NCBI RefSeq assembly: GCF_001418225.1
Contig: NZ_LIPT01000003.1
Span: 124,001 to 188,000, forward strand
DNA from: Pannonibacter indicus
GTDB taxonomy: Bacteria > Pseudomonadota > Alphaproteobacteria > Rhizobiales > Stappiaceae
DNA: 64,000 bases
Reading direction: 5' to 3'
A program made the position numbers and the translations under genes. A model generated the notes under the pieces. It saw only the letters and a list, made by a program, of their open reading frames with translations. It was not told the DNA's origin and ran no database searches. This document shows, one piece after another, positions 51,125-60,310 of the stretch (positions are counted from its first letter, which is position 1; the number at the start of each line of letters is the position of its first letter).

Positions 51125-53851
51125 TCACCCCGGCCCATCCATCGTCGCCGCTGCCGATTTGACGGAGAGGGTGACGAGGGCGATGGCGGGGTCGTCGGGG
51201 GAGGTGGACATGGTGAAGCCAAGGGATTCACACATGGTCAGCATGCTGGTGTTTTCCTTCAGCACCTCACCCTTGATGGTCTCGATGCCATCCACCTCCG
51301 CATAGCGGATGATCAGCTTCATCAGCGCCCAGCCAAGCCCCCGTCCCTTCAGGTCCGAGCGCACCATCACCGCATATTCGCCGGTCTTGTGGTCCGGGTC
51401 GGCATGCAGGCGCACGACGCCGAGAAGATCGCCCGTCTCCGGATCAATCGCCGCCAGCGCCATGGCGCGGGCATAGTCAAGCTGGGTCAGCCGCGACAGG
51501 AAGCGGTGGTCAAAGTCCTTCACAGGTGCAAAGAAGCGCAGGCGCAGGTCTTCCGGCGACACCTGTTCGAAGAAGGCGCGGAAAAGATCTTCATCTTCCG
51601 GACGGACGGGGCGGACGAAAACCTTCTCACCTTCTCGAAGCGTCAGCGTCTGTTCCCACTCCTGCGGGTAGGGCGCGATGGCAAGGCGGGAAGAGCCGGC
51701 ACGTCCCGCCTGCACCGGTGCTTCTCCCACCACGATGCGCGCATCCAGCGCCAGCACGCCCTGCGGCAGGGCGACCAGCGGATTGATATCCAGTTCCCGC
51801 ACCTGCGGCAGGTCGATGGTGATCTGCGACAGCTTCATCAGGGTGAGGGCGACGGCCTGCACGTCCCGCTCCGGATGCCCGCGGAACGCCTGGAACAGGC
51901 GCGATACGCGGGTGCGGCGGATGAGCTGGTTCGCAAGATTGAGGTCCAGCGGCGGCAGTTCCAGCGACACATCGCCGGAGACTTCCACGGACGTTCCGCC
52001 CTGTCCGAAGGCGATGACTGGCCCGAAGGAGGGATCATCGCCAAGGCCTGCAAAAAGTTCCAGACCGTGCTTCGCCTCCAGCATCGGCTGCAGGGTAAAG
52101 CCCTCGATCCGCGCCTTGGAATGGGTGCGGGCGACCAGATCAATCAGTTCCTGTGCGGATTGCGCAGCGGCATCGGCGCTTTCGATGCCAAGGCGCACGC
52201 CGTCAATATCGGACTTGAAGGGCAGGGCAGTGGACCAGGCCTTGACCACGCAGGCGGGGTAGCGCTCCAGCAGGCTGCCCGCCATCTGCCGCACCTGATC
52301 GATGGTGCGGGCGAGATGGGTTTCGATCATGGGCACCCGGTAGGCAAAGAGCAGGGCCGCCGTTTCCGCCGGGTCCAGCATGCTGCGGCCTTCCTTCAGG
52401 GCGGCGGTGACGATGGCGCGGGCGTCCTCCACATCGGGCGAGAAGTCGGACGGCAGGCTCGGCGGGGCAGCCATCAGGGCTTCCTGCGCCTCGGCGCTGC
52501 GCTTCAGGTAGAGGATGCTGCGCACGGCTTCGGCCGGACTGCCATAGACTGGCACCCGGGCTAAATCGAGAGCCGCACGCGGCAGCGGATCTTCGCCCAC
52601 CATGGCGGCGACTACTGCCTTGCGGCGGCCAAGGCGGCGCTTGTCCTTGTCGGCGGCATTGGCAATGGCGCGGGCCACATCCTCGCCCGGCACAAAGGGA
52701 TTGGGCGCCGCCAGAACCAGGACGCCGTCCACCGCCGTGCTCGCCAGCATGGCGGTGACCGCCTGTTCCACGGCCTCGGGCGCGGCGCCTTCCGGCAGGG
52801 TCAGCGGGTTGCCGGGCTGGGTGCCCGGACGGATCAGCGGCTGCAGGCTGGCCAGGGTTCCGGCGTCCAGTTCGGCTAGTTCCGCCCGCCCGTCCTGCAG
52901 CTTGTCAGCGGCAAGAGTCGCAAGGCTGCGGCCATTGGCAATGACGCCGAGCCTCTGGCATTTCGGCACTTTCAAACGGGTCAGGGTTTCGACAGCCTCG
53001 AACAACTCGTCGAGGTCGGCAATGCGCAGGATGCCGGCGCGGCGCAGGGCGCTTTCATAGACCGCATCGGCGCGCGTCAGCCGCCCCGCATGGGTGTTGC
53101 CGCTGGCCGCCGCATCACGGCTGCGCCCCGAGCGGATGAGGATGATCGGCTTGCTGCGCGCCGCAGCCCTTGCAGCAGAGAGAAACTTGCGCGGATTGGA
53201 CACCGCTTCGACATGCAGCAGGATGGCGCGGGTGCGGTAGTCGGAGGCGAAATAGTCGATCAGGTCGCCGCCATCCACGTCGCTGCGCTGTCCGAGAGAG
53301 GCAACTCCGGAAAAGCCGATCTTGCGGGACGAGGCCCAGGACAGGATGCTGTTGACCACGGCACCGGAGCGGGCGATCAGCGCCAGATCCCCGGCCTGCG
53401 GTGCCTCGCGGGTGGCCAGAAGATTGAGCCCGGAGTGAGGGGCGGCAACGCCGAGGCTGCCGGGGCCGATGAGGCGTACCGCATGGCTGCGGGCTGCCTG
53501 CATGGCGGCGGAAACCGTTGCATCGGGCCAGGATTCATAGCCTGCCGACTGCAGCGCCACGGCCTTTATCCCGCGCGCCGCCGCTTCGGCGATCGTTTCC
53601 GGGGCTGCTTCGGCTGACCCGAGATAGATCAGCAGGTCCGGCGTGAATGTCAGGTCTGCAATGCTGGCAAACATGGGCCAGCTGTCGGCCTCATCCGGGG
53701 CTTCCAGATTGATCAGCGCGGTGCGGCCCCGGAAGCCTGAGGCCTGCAAGCGGCTGATGATGAGGCCGGGCAGTCCGGCGGCCTGGGCATTGGGCCCGTG
53801 GATGGCAAGACCGCCGGGTGCGAAGAGGCCTTCCAGATTACGGATGGTCAT
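51125..53851 (-). CDS. Acyl-CoA synthetase (NDP-forming)-like / GNAT acetyltransferase fusion (Pat type)
   Basis: A 908-residue protein: CoA-binding Rossmann domain (about 1-120), succinyl-CoA-ligase-like domains (about 130-450), ATP-grasp half (about 480-710) and a C-terminal GNAT domain (about 735-900, FVRPVRPEDEDLFRAFFEQV, AVMVRSDLKGRGLGWALMKL with the acetyl-CoA P-loop). The architecture is that of the protein lysine acetyltransferase Pat/YfiQ that controls acetyl-CoA synthetase. Here NTHAGRL keeps a His at the position of the phospho-His of ADP-forming ligases, where as I recall enterobacterial Pat reads NTTAG, so ligase activity might remain. Convergent with the cys operon. Confidence 0.9.
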   Translation of the reverse strand: MTIRNLEGLFAPGGLAIHGPNAQAAGLPGLIISRLQASGFRGRTALINLEAPDEADSWPMFASIADLTFTPDLLIYLGSAEAAPETIAEAAARGIKAVALQSAGYESWPDATVSAAMQAARSHAVRLIGPGSLGVAAPHSGLNLLATREAPQAGDLALIARSGAVVNSILSWASSRKIGFSGVASLGQRSDVDGGDLIDYFASDYRTRAILLHVEAVSNPRKFLSAARAAARSKPIILIRSGRSRDAAASGNTHAGRLTRADAVYESALRRAGILRIADLDELFEAVETLTRLKVPKCQRLGVIANGRSLATLAADKLQDGRAELAELDAGTLASLQPLIRPGTQPGNPLTLPEGAAPEAVEQAVTAMLASTAVDGVLVLAAPNPFVPGEDVARAIANAADKDKRRLGRRKAVVAAMVGEDPLPRAALDLARVPVYGSPAEAVRSILYLKRSAEAQEALMAAPPSLPSDFSPDVEDARAIVTAALKEGRSMLDPAETAALLFAYRVPMIETHLARTIDQVRQMAGSLLERYPACVVKAWSTALPFKSDIDGVRLGIESADAAAQSAQELIDLVARTHSKARIEGFTLQPMLEAKHGLELFAGLGDDPSFGPVIAFGQGGTSVEVSGDVSLELPPLDLNLANQLIRRTRVSRLFQAFRGHPERDVQAVALTLMKLSQITIDLPQVRELDINPLVALPQGVLALDARIVVGEAPVQAGRAGSSRLAIAPYPQEWEQTLTLREGEKVFVRPVRPEDEDLFRAFFEQVSPEDLRLRFFAPVKDFDHRFLSRLTQLDYARAMALAAIDPETGDLLGVVRLHADPDHKTGEYAVMVRSDLKGRGLGWALMKLIIRYAEVDGIETIKGEVLKENTSMLTMCESLGFTMSTSPDDPAIALVTLSVKSAAATMDGPG

Positions 53852-54294
53852 GGTCTGAACACTCCGGCAGGACGTGTGATCTGGCTGCGCGGCCGAAGGG
53901 TGCCGGGTGCGGCCTCAACAGTCAACAGGGCCCGGCGCAGGCACGAGCTTTCCGTTTCCTCTCTCCTTGCGGTGGCAGTGTTTACATTGGACGCAAGGAG
54001 GGGGAGCGGGCCCTTTTTTGCCGCAGCGCCCCTCTCCCCCTTTGAGGGGGAGAGGTCAGCGTAAGCTGACAGAGGGGGGTAAGTGCTCATCAACACGGCA
54101 TTATCTCTCTCAACCGGACAGTCCACTCCCCCCTCTGCCCCTCAAAGGGGGGGAGAAGAACTGGTGCCTGGCGGGCAGTTCGGTATGAACGCTGCCCCTC
54201 GTAGGGGAGGTGGCTGAGAGGCGATGCCAGAAGGAATTGGCATGTCCAGTTCAAGGCTGGTGCGAGCCGGAACCTTCAATCCGGCATACCCCCC
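53852..54294. repeat. Intergenic region with GC-rich palindromic repeats
   Basis: 443 bp without a supportable gene. Hairpin units: CTCTCCCCCTTTGAGGGGGA (near 54032-54051), a small GTCAGC/GCTGAC dyad and CCCCTCAAAGGGGGGGAG-type sequence (near 54135-54155), related to elements at 25685 and 41137. Four open frames crossing the region show no family features. Confidence 0.6.
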
Positions 54295-55125
54295 TCAATG
54301 CGCCATCAGCACCGGCACGGTCATGGCGGCGAGGATGTCGCGGGTGGCACCGCCGAAGAGGAATTCGCGCACGCGGCTGTGGCCGTAGCCGCCCATCACC
54401 ACCAGATCGTTGCCGTTGTCGCTGACATAGTTGAGCAGCGTTTCGGCGACGGTGGTCTGGGTGTTGGTGATCACGTCCACGGTGACGTCGAGGCCGTGGC
54501 GGGCCAGATAGGTGGCCATGTCAGCACCCGGCTCACCGGCCATCTTCGAGCCCTTGTTGATGATCAGCACGGTCACCTTCTTCGCCATGGCAAGGATCGG
54601 CAGGGCTGCATGCACGGCACGGGTGGCGGTGGAGCTGCCATCCCAGGCAACCAGCACATTTTCGAACTTCGGCGCCGGAGTGCCGATGTAGGGGATGATC
54701 AGCACCGGCACGCCGCTTTCAAACAGGGCCGTTTCGATCAGCAGTTCGCGCATTGGCTCCGGCTGGTCCGGGTTGTCCTGGCCGACGACGATCAGGTCCG
54801 TCAGGCGGCAGTGGCGCAGCACCGGTTCCATCGGGCCGCCGGTGATGACTTCGGCAAGCCGGCCTTCCGACTTCACCCCGCCAAGGCGGGCCAGCTCGTT
54901 GAAGGTTTCCAGAGACTTCTTCGCAGCGGCGAGCGCGTGCTGGCGGCTCTGCTCGATGAAGTCGACCGGAACGGGCGCCGCGGCAAAAGCCGGCACCACG
55001 GGTTCATAGGAAAGGGCAAGGCCGGTTGCATGGGCGTCGCAGCGGGCAGCAAGCTCGATGCCGTATTTCACGGCCTGCTGTTCGCCCGACAGATCGGTCA
55101 CCATCAGAATGTCTCTCAAAGCCAT
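54295..55125 (-). CDS. Tandem universal stress protein (UspA family)
   Basis: A 276-residue protein made of two Usp domains (about 1-145 and 150-276). The second ends with the ATP-binding signature VVMGGYGHSRVREFLFGGAT RDILAAMTVPVL-type sequence; the first has DILMVTDLSGEQQAVKYGIE and DLIVVGQDNPD instead of the full G-2x-G-9x-G motif, so only the second half probably binds ATP. An FNR/FixK-like box 73 bp upstream suggests induction at low oxygen, a known pattern for such proteins. Confidence 0.92.
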   Translation of the reverse strand: MALRDILMVTDLSGEQQAVKYGIELAARCDAHATGLALSYEPVVPAFAAAPVPVDFIEQSRQHALAAAKKSLETFNELARLGGVKSEGRLAEVITGGPMEPVLRHCRLTDLIVVGQDNPDQPEPMRELLIETALFESGVPVLIIPYIGTPAPKFENVLVAWDGSSTATRAVHAALPILAMAKKVTVLIINKGSKMAGEPGADMATYLARHGLDVTVDVITNTQTTVAETLLNYVSDNGNDLVVMGGYGHSRVREFLFGGATRDILAAMTVPVLMAH

Positions 55126-55197
55126 TTCAAGTCTCCCGTCGCTTGGCCCTCATGAGCCCTTCAGCTCACAAGCTAGGCCGGCAAGCATGACCGGACA

Positions 55198-55211
55198 TTG
55201 ACACGGGTCAA
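55198..55211. promoter_or_regulatory. FNR/FixK-type box upstream of the universal stress protein gene
   Basis: TTGAC-ACGG-GTCAA is a perfect 5-4-5 dyad close to the TTGAT-N4-ATCAA consensus of FNR/FnrL/FixK. It is 73 bp before the minus-strand start at 55125, a position compatible with activation. Confidence 0.55.
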
Positions 55212-55315
55212 TTCCGGTCTTGTCAACGCCTGGTCAGGTGTTGCTGCCCCAAAATGAAAATGCCGTTCAACGGGCGATTGTTCCATGGTGGGGCAATACG
55301 CAGAGACGAAATGTC

Positions 55316-56986
55316 TCAGCCCTTTGCGGCCTCTGCGGCGGCACGGATCTGGCTGAGCGAGGCCGCAGGCGTCAGGGCCTCCGGATCAAGCTTCAGATGC
55401 AGCAGCGACAGCCTGCCGCTGGCCCGTGCCCGCTCGAAAGCCGGGCCGAACTCCTCCGTTGCCGTCACGGTTTCCGCATGGGCGCCATAGGCGCGGGCGA
55501 GGACGGCGAAGTCCGGGTTCTCCAGCTTCGTGGCCGAGATGCGGCCCGGATAATGCCGCTCCTGATGCATGCGGATGGTGCCATACATGCCGTTGTCGAT
55601 GACGAGCACGATGACGGCAGCCCCTTCCTGCGCTGCGGTACCCAGTTCCTGAATGGTCATCTGCAGGCAGCCGTCACCGGCAAAACAGATCACATCCTGC
55701 TGCGGGAAGGCGAGCTTGGCGGCAATGGCGCCCGGCAGGCCATAGCCCATGGAGCCGGAAGTGGGAGCGGCCTGCGTGCCGAACTGGCGGAAGCGGTGGA
55801 AGCGGTGCAGCCAGGTGGCATAGTTGCCCGCACCATTGGTGAAGATGGTGCCGGGGGCGGCGTTTGCCTCCAGATAGTCCATGACGCCCGCCATCTGCAG
55901 CGCGCCCGGCGTCTGCGGCCTGGCGCCGGACCATGCGAGGTAGTCCGCGTGAGCTTCGGTAGCGGTGCCCGCACATTTGTTGCTCACCGGCGGCTGCAAC
56001 CCTTCAGCCGCCTTGCAGAAGGCAGTGGGGGAGGCGTTAATGGCAAGGCTGGGGCGGTACACACGGCCCAGCTCGTCGGGGTCCGGATAGACGTGGATGA
56101 ACTGCTGCGAGGGCTGGGGAATGTCCAGCAGCGTGTAGGACTGGCTCGGCATTTCGGACAGGCGCCCGCCCACCAGCAGCACCAGATCGCTGGCCTTGAT
56201 GCGGGCCAGCAGCTTCGGATTGGCGCCAATGCCCACGTCACCGGCATAGTTGGGGTGCAGGTTGTCGAACAGCATCTGGCGGCGGAAGGAGCAGGCGACA
56301 GGTAGCTCGAAGCGCTCGGCAAAGCGGGTGAAGGCGGCGACAGCCTCCGCCGTCCAGCGGCTGCCGCCGAGAATGGCGATGGGGCGCTCTGCCGCCCACA
56401 GGCGCTTCTGCAGATCGGCCATCTGGGTCAGGCCCGGATGGGTCTCCACCTGCTTCCATGGCTCAGGCTGGGTCACATCGGCCAGTTCCACCAGCGTGTC
56501 TTCCGGCAGGGCGAGAACCACGGGGCCGGGGCGGCCGGAGGTGGCCACGTGATAGGCGCGGGAGATGAACTCCGGCACCCGGTCCGCATGGTCGATTTCC
56601 GCCACCCACTTGGCGATGCCGCCGAACATCTGCCGGTAATCGACTTCCTGAAACGCCTCACGCTCGCGCATGCCGCGTTCGATCTGGCCGATGAAGAGGA
56701 TCATCGGGGTGGAATCCTGCGCCGCCACATGCACGCCCGACGAAGCATTGGTGGCGCCGGGGCCTCGGGTGACCATGCAGATGCCGGGGCGGCCCGTCAG
56801 CTTGCCATGGGCCTCGGCCATCATCGCCGCACCGCCTTCCTGACGGCATACGGTAACCGGGATATCGGCATCATGCAGGGCATCGAGAACGGCGAGATAG
56901 CTCTCGCCCGGCACGCAGAACACCCGCTCCGCGCCATGGGTTTCCAGAGCTTCCACGAGGAGCTGACCGCCGGTCTTCTGTGCCAT
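55316..56986 (-). CDS. Thiamine pyrophosphate-dependent enzyme, acetolactate synthase-like
   Basis: A 556-residue three-domain TPP enzyme. Pyr domain: AERVFCVPGESYLAVLDAL with catalytic Glu in CRQEGGAAMMAEAHGKLT; central domain from about 190 with AILGGSRWTAEAV; PP domain with the TPP motif FAGDGCLQMTIQELGTA and DNGMYGTIRMHQER. It resembles IlvB-like proteins outside the ilv operon, whose real substrates (2-oxo acids, oxalyl-CoA, sulfo compounds) vary; there is no small subunit gene nearby. Start ATG 56986 is placed at the family N-terminus. Confidence 0.9.
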   Translation of the reverse strand: MAQKTGGQLLVEALETHGAERVFCVPGESYLAVLDALHDADIPVTVCRQEGGAAMMAEAHGKLTGRPGICMVTRGPGATNASSGVHVAAQDSTPMILFIGQIERGMREREAFQEVDYRQMFGGIAKWVAEIDHADRVPEFISRAYHVATSGRPGPVVLALPEDTLVELADVTQPEPWKQVETHPGLTQMADLQKRLWAAERPIAILGGSRWTAEAVAAFTRFAERFELPVACSFRRQMLFDNLHPNYAGDVGIGANPKLLARIKASDLVLLVGGRLSEMPSQSYTLLDIPQPSQQFIHVYPDPDELGRVYRPSLAINASPTAFCKAAEGLQPPVSNKCAGTATEAHADYLAWSGARPQTPGALQMAGVMDYLEANAAPGTIFTNGAGNYATWLHRFHRFRQFGTQAAPTSGSMGYGLPGAIAAKLAFPQQDVICFAGDGCLQMTIQELGTAAQEGAAVIVLVIDNGMYGTIRMHQERHYPGRISATKLENPDFAVLARAYGAHAETVTATEEFGPAFERARASGRLSLLHLKLDPEALTPAASLSQIRAAAEAAKG

Positions 56987-57160
56987 ATCCGTTTTCCCGC
57001 TGTTGGTGCAGATGCGCAAGGCTGCGCGAGCCTGCCTGCTCTATAGCGCAGGTGAGCAGTGATTGGCACCGGACATGACACCGGCCCCGCACGGCTTTTT
57101 GCAATGACTTCATTCTGTTCAGGAATGAAAAGCCACGCGGAGCCGGAATTTCATCAAGGG

Positions 57161-57541
57161 TCAGACGGGAAGAACGGTGACCACCTGGAATGTATGTAAC
57201 TCGCCGTCCTCGTCGCGGATCGACACATATTCTCCGGGCTGAAATGCATGCGAGCCGAAGCGGTAGCCGGCTTCATCGTCATCGTCGCCGTCAATGTCAT
57301 AGCGGAAAGCCCAGGAGCCGCCGGGGCGGTGCACCAGATGGCCAATCTCGTCTTCCTCGCCGCCCCAGAAGCGGCGGACGCGGCAACGGTCCCGCGCTGT
57401 CTTCCATGCAACAGCATCAATGTGGCCCGTTTCATCCAGCGGCGCGGTGAATTCATAGCCATGATGGGCCGAGCCGTTGGGGAACTCTTTGGTCCGGGCG
57501 AGGTTCAGTCTTATCTTCTTCAGGCCGTGGCTTGCGGTCAT
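57161..57541 (-). CDS. Conserved hypothetical protein
   Basis: A 126-residue soluble, acidic protein: HGLKKIRLNLARTKEFPNGS, then WKTARDRCRVRRFWGGEEDE, DDDDEAGYRFGSHAFQPGEY and VSIRDEDGELHTFQVVTVLP. I do not recognise a named family; similar small proteins occur in Rhizobiales. The central Asp run could bind metal. ATG 57541 is chosen because the upstream extension is low-complexity. It is divergent from the kinase fusion at 57691. Confidence 0.75.
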   Translation of the reverse strand: MTASHGLKKIRLNLARTKEFPNGSAHHGYEFTAPLDETGHIDAVAWKTARDRCRVRRFWGGEEDEIGHLVHRPGGSWAFRYDIDGDDDDEAGYRFGSHAFQPGEYVSIRDEDGELHTFQVVTVLPV

Positions 57542-57690
57542 GGGCGGGTCCCTCCTTGCTTCCCCCGGCGTTCTGCCGGTTCTGCTGGCCGCAGACTGGC
57601 ACAGGACGGCGGCGGGGCATTGAGCAGGATCAATTCGGCAGACCGGTATCTGCCGCACGGTGAAAGCTGCTGCCGTAGCGGAAATGGGAG

Positions 57691-59256
57691 ATGCACATGC
57701 CTCCGCCAGAACGCCATCTGCCAGATGATCAGAGCGAAGCCTACGCCTTTCTCGATGCGCTGGTGCGGGCGGAGCCCGGATCGCGGCGGATCGACACCCA
57801 TGCCAACACGGTGTTTCTGATCGGCCATGACGCCTACAAGATGAAGCGCGCCGTGCGTTTTCCCTTTCTGGATTATTCGGCGCTTCCTCTGCGCCGCCGG
57901 GCGGTGACGGCGGAACTGACCCGCAACCGCCTGTTTGCGCCGGAGCTTTATCCGGGCGAGACAGCGGTGATGCGGCGCGCGGACGGAACGCTGGCGCTGG
58001 GCGGAGACGGCGAGCTTGTGGAGCCGCTGGTGCACATGCGCCGCTTTGATGAAAGCGCCACCCTGGACCATGTGGCCGCCAGAGGGCCGCTGCCGCAAAG
58101 CCTCACCTCGGCACTGGCGAAGACCTTTGCCGCTGCCCATGCGGTGGCGCCGGTGCGGGATGCGGCGGAGTGGTTTGCCGGGCTTTCCAGCTACGCCGAA
58201 CAGAACGAAGCTGCCTTTCGCGCCGCGCCGGAACTGTTTCCTGCCCATGAGGCCGGGGCGCTGGTCGCCGCCACCCGTGCCGCGCTGGCCCGCATCAAGG
58301 ATCTGGTGCTCCAGCGTGGCCGCAAGGGGCTGGTGCGGCTGGCGCATGGGGATGCGCACCTTGCCAATGTGGTGCTGATTGACGGCGCGCCGGTGCTCTT
58401 CGATGCGGTGGAATTTGATGACGGTATCGCCACCGGCGACGTGCTCTATGATGTGGGGTTTGCGCTGATGGACCTGATCGAACGCGGCCAGACGCCTGCC
58501 GCCTGCCATCTGCTCAACCGTTATCTCGATCTGACCCAGTTGCCGGAGATGGGCGAGGGGCTGGCGGCGCTGCCGCTTTATATCTCCATGCGCGCAGCCA
58601 TCCGGGCCAAGATCGCTGCGGCCAGCATCGCCACCCAGCAGGAAACTGCATTGGCTGAAACGCAGCGCGAGGCGGCGCGGGCCTATTTCGAGCTGGCCTG
58701 CCGGGCGCTGGAACCGGCAACGCCCCGCCTCATTGCCATTGGCGGGCTCTCCGGTGCGGGCAAATCCACGCTGGCAGGGCTGATTGCGCCGCATCTGCTG
58801 CCGCTGCCGGGGGCGCGGGTGCTGCGCAGCGATGTGCTGCGCAAGCGCATGCTGGGGCTTGAGGAAATGAGCCGCGCCCCCGCATGCGCCTATACGCCGG
58901 AGGCGAGCGATGCGGTCTATGCGGCGATGATGGCAGAGGCGCGGGCAGCGCTTGCCGCTGGGCACAGCGTCATTCTCGATGCCGTCCACGCCAGGCCGGG
59001 CGAGCGGCAGGCGGTGGCGGATCTGGCGGCGGTGATGGAACTGCCTTTCACCGGGCTCTGGCTGGAGGCAGGGGAGGCCACGCTCAAGGCCCGTGTCAGC
59101 GCCCGCAAGGGGGATGCGTCGGATGCGACAGTTGAGGTCGTGTCCCGCCAGCTTGCCTATGATCTGGGGCCGGTGGACTGGCAGGTGGTTGGGGCTGGCG
59201 CAGCTCTGGAGGACACATTGGCCGCAGCGCTCAAGGCGCTGGCTTTAGAGACCTAG
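57691..59256 (+). CDS. APH-like phosphotransferase fused to a P-loop (zeta/AAA-type) kinase
   Basis: A 521-residue two-domain protein. The N-terminal half (about 1-335) resembles aminoglycoside phosphotransferases: VRLAHGDAHLANVVLIDG (Brenner HGDxHxxN motif) and VLFDAVEFDDGIATGDVLYD (metal-binding Asp). The C-terminal half (about 345-520) is a P-loop kinase with Walker A IAIGGLSGAGKSTLAGLIAP, RSDVLRKRML and VILDAVHARPGERQ. Such fusions are widespread and uncharacterised. Its stop overlaps the convergent azlD stop by 12 bases. Confidence 0.88.
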   Translation: MHMPPPERHLPDDQSEAYAFLDALVRAEPGSRRIDTHANTVFLIGHDAYKMKRAVRFPFLDYSALPLRRRAVTAELTRNRLFAPELYPGETAVMRRADGTLALGGDGELVEPLVHMRRFDESATLDHVAARGPLPQSLTSALAKTFAAAHAVAPVRDAAEWFAGLSSYAEQNEAAFRAAPELFPAHEAGALVAATRAALARIKDLVLQRGRKGLVRLAHGDAHLANVVLIDGAPVLFDAVEFDDGIATGDVLYDVGFALMDLIERGQTPAACHLLNRYLDLTQLPEMGEGLAALPLYISMRAAIRAKIAAASIATQQETALAETQREAARAYFELACRALEPATPRLIAIGGLSGAGKSTLAGLIAPHLLPLPGARVLRSDVLRKRMLGLEEMSRAPACAYTPEASDAVYAAMMAEARAALAAGHSVILDAVHARPGERQAVADLAAVMELPFTGLWLEAGEATLKARVSARKGDASDATVEVVSRQLAYDLGPVDWQVVGAGAALEDTLAAALKALALET

Positions 59257-59565
59257 AGCGCGCGCGCCCGCAGCTGCGGCTATGGCCAGCACCACGGCGG
59301 CGATATCCTTGCGCAGCACCGCCATCACGGCGGCAGCAACCATGAGGCACAGGGCGGCAGGCACGCCGCCCTTCAGCGCGATGGGCAAGATGGTGGAAAC
59401 GATGATCGCGCCCGGCAAGGCTTCCAGCCCCCGGCGGATGCGCGGTGTCATCGGCACCTGCCCCATGATCCAGTAGCCTGCGGCACGCATCAGATAGGTC
59501 ACGCCGGTCATGGCGATGACCGTCAGGAAAAACAGGAAATCGACGGAGAAGGGGCTCTCAGCCAT
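59245..59565 (-). CDS. azlD: Branched-chain amino acid exporter small subunit AzlD
   Basis: A 106-residue membrane protein with about four helices: FLFFLTVIAMTGVTYLMRAAGYWIM-type start, then RIRRGLEALPGAIIVSTILP and AAVMAVLRKDIAAVVLAIA. It pairs with AzlC, encoded just upstream with an eight-base overlap; the pair exports branched-chain or other amino acids in known cases. ATG 59565 fits the family length. Confidence 0.9.
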   Translation of the reverse strand: MAESPFSVDFLFFLTVIAMTGVTYLMRAAGYWIMGQVPMTPRIRRGLEALPGAIIVSTILPIALKGGVPAALCLMVAAAVMAVLRKDIAAVVLAIAAAAGARALGL

Positions 59566-60310
59566 TCGGCTTCTCCGTTTCCTTCGCCGGCTCCGTGTCC
59601 GCGGCGTCCGGGTCGCTGGCATAGGCCCCGGCAATGGCCCCTGCAATGGCGCCCGTCAGCACGAACCAGTAGCCGCCGATCAGCTGCCAGCTGCCAAGGG
59701 CCACAACAGCGGCAACGCCCCAGCTCAGTGTCTGGCGGCGGCCTTTCCACAGGGGCACCAGCATTGTGATGAAGAGAGCCGGCATCACCAGATCGAGGCC
59801 CCAGCGCTGCGGCTCGGCAAACAGCTGGCCGAGAAAATAGCCCGGAATGACGGCCACCGCCCACAGCACCCAGAGCAGCAGCCCGCTGCCGAGGTAAATG
59901 CCCCAGTCGCTGCCGCCGCCCGCCCGGTAACGCAGGGCGAGCAGCCAGTTCATGTCGGTGAGGAAATAGAGAGAAGGATAGACCTGCCACGCGGGTGCTG
60001 CCCCCAGCCAGGGCCGCAGCGAGGCGCCCAGCAGCAGCATCCGCAGGTTCACCGCAGCGGCAATGCCTGTCATCGCCAGCAGCACGGCCGGCGTCACCGG
60101 ATCACGGTAAAGCTCCATCGCCACGAACTGAGAGGCGCCAGCGAAGACGAAGGAATTGATCAGCAGCGTTTCAGCCAGCGTCAGCCCCTTCTGGGCGCAG
60201 ACCGTGCCGAAGACGGCTGCAAATGTGATGATGCCCGGAACGAGCGGGAAAGTCTGCCGCACGCCGAGCATCATGCCGCTTTGGGTGATAGGGGCGCTGT
60301 TATCCGTCAT
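59558..60310 (-). CDS. azlC: Branched-chain amino acid exporter large subunit AzlC
   Basis: A 250-residue membrane protein. AzlC hallmarks are GVRQTFPLVPGIITFAAVFG, LINSFVFAGASQFVAMELYR and AAVNLRMLLLGASLRPWLG, with about seven helices. The C-terminus is a short acidic tail (DPDAADTEPAKETEKPNG). ATG 60310 overlaps the tauE-like stop (ATGA), so the three genes are co-translated. Confidence 0.92.
   Translation of the reverse strand: MTDNSAPITQSGMMLGVRQTFPLVPGIITFAAVFGTVCAQKGLTLAETLLINSFVFAGASQFVAMELYRDPVTPAVLLAMTGIAAAVNLRMLLLGASLRPWLGAAPAWQVYPSLYFLTDMNWLLALRYRAGGGSDWGIYLGSGLLLWVLWAVAVIPGYFLGQLFAEPQRWGLDLVMPALFITMLVPLWKGRRQTLSWGVAAVVALGSWQLIGGYWFVLTGAIAGAIAGAYASDPDAADTEPAKETEKPNG

Noticed and set aside
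53798-54188. Several overlapping short frames in the gap before the universal stress protein
   Set aside because: They read through palindromic repeats in every frame and contain no recognisable domain.
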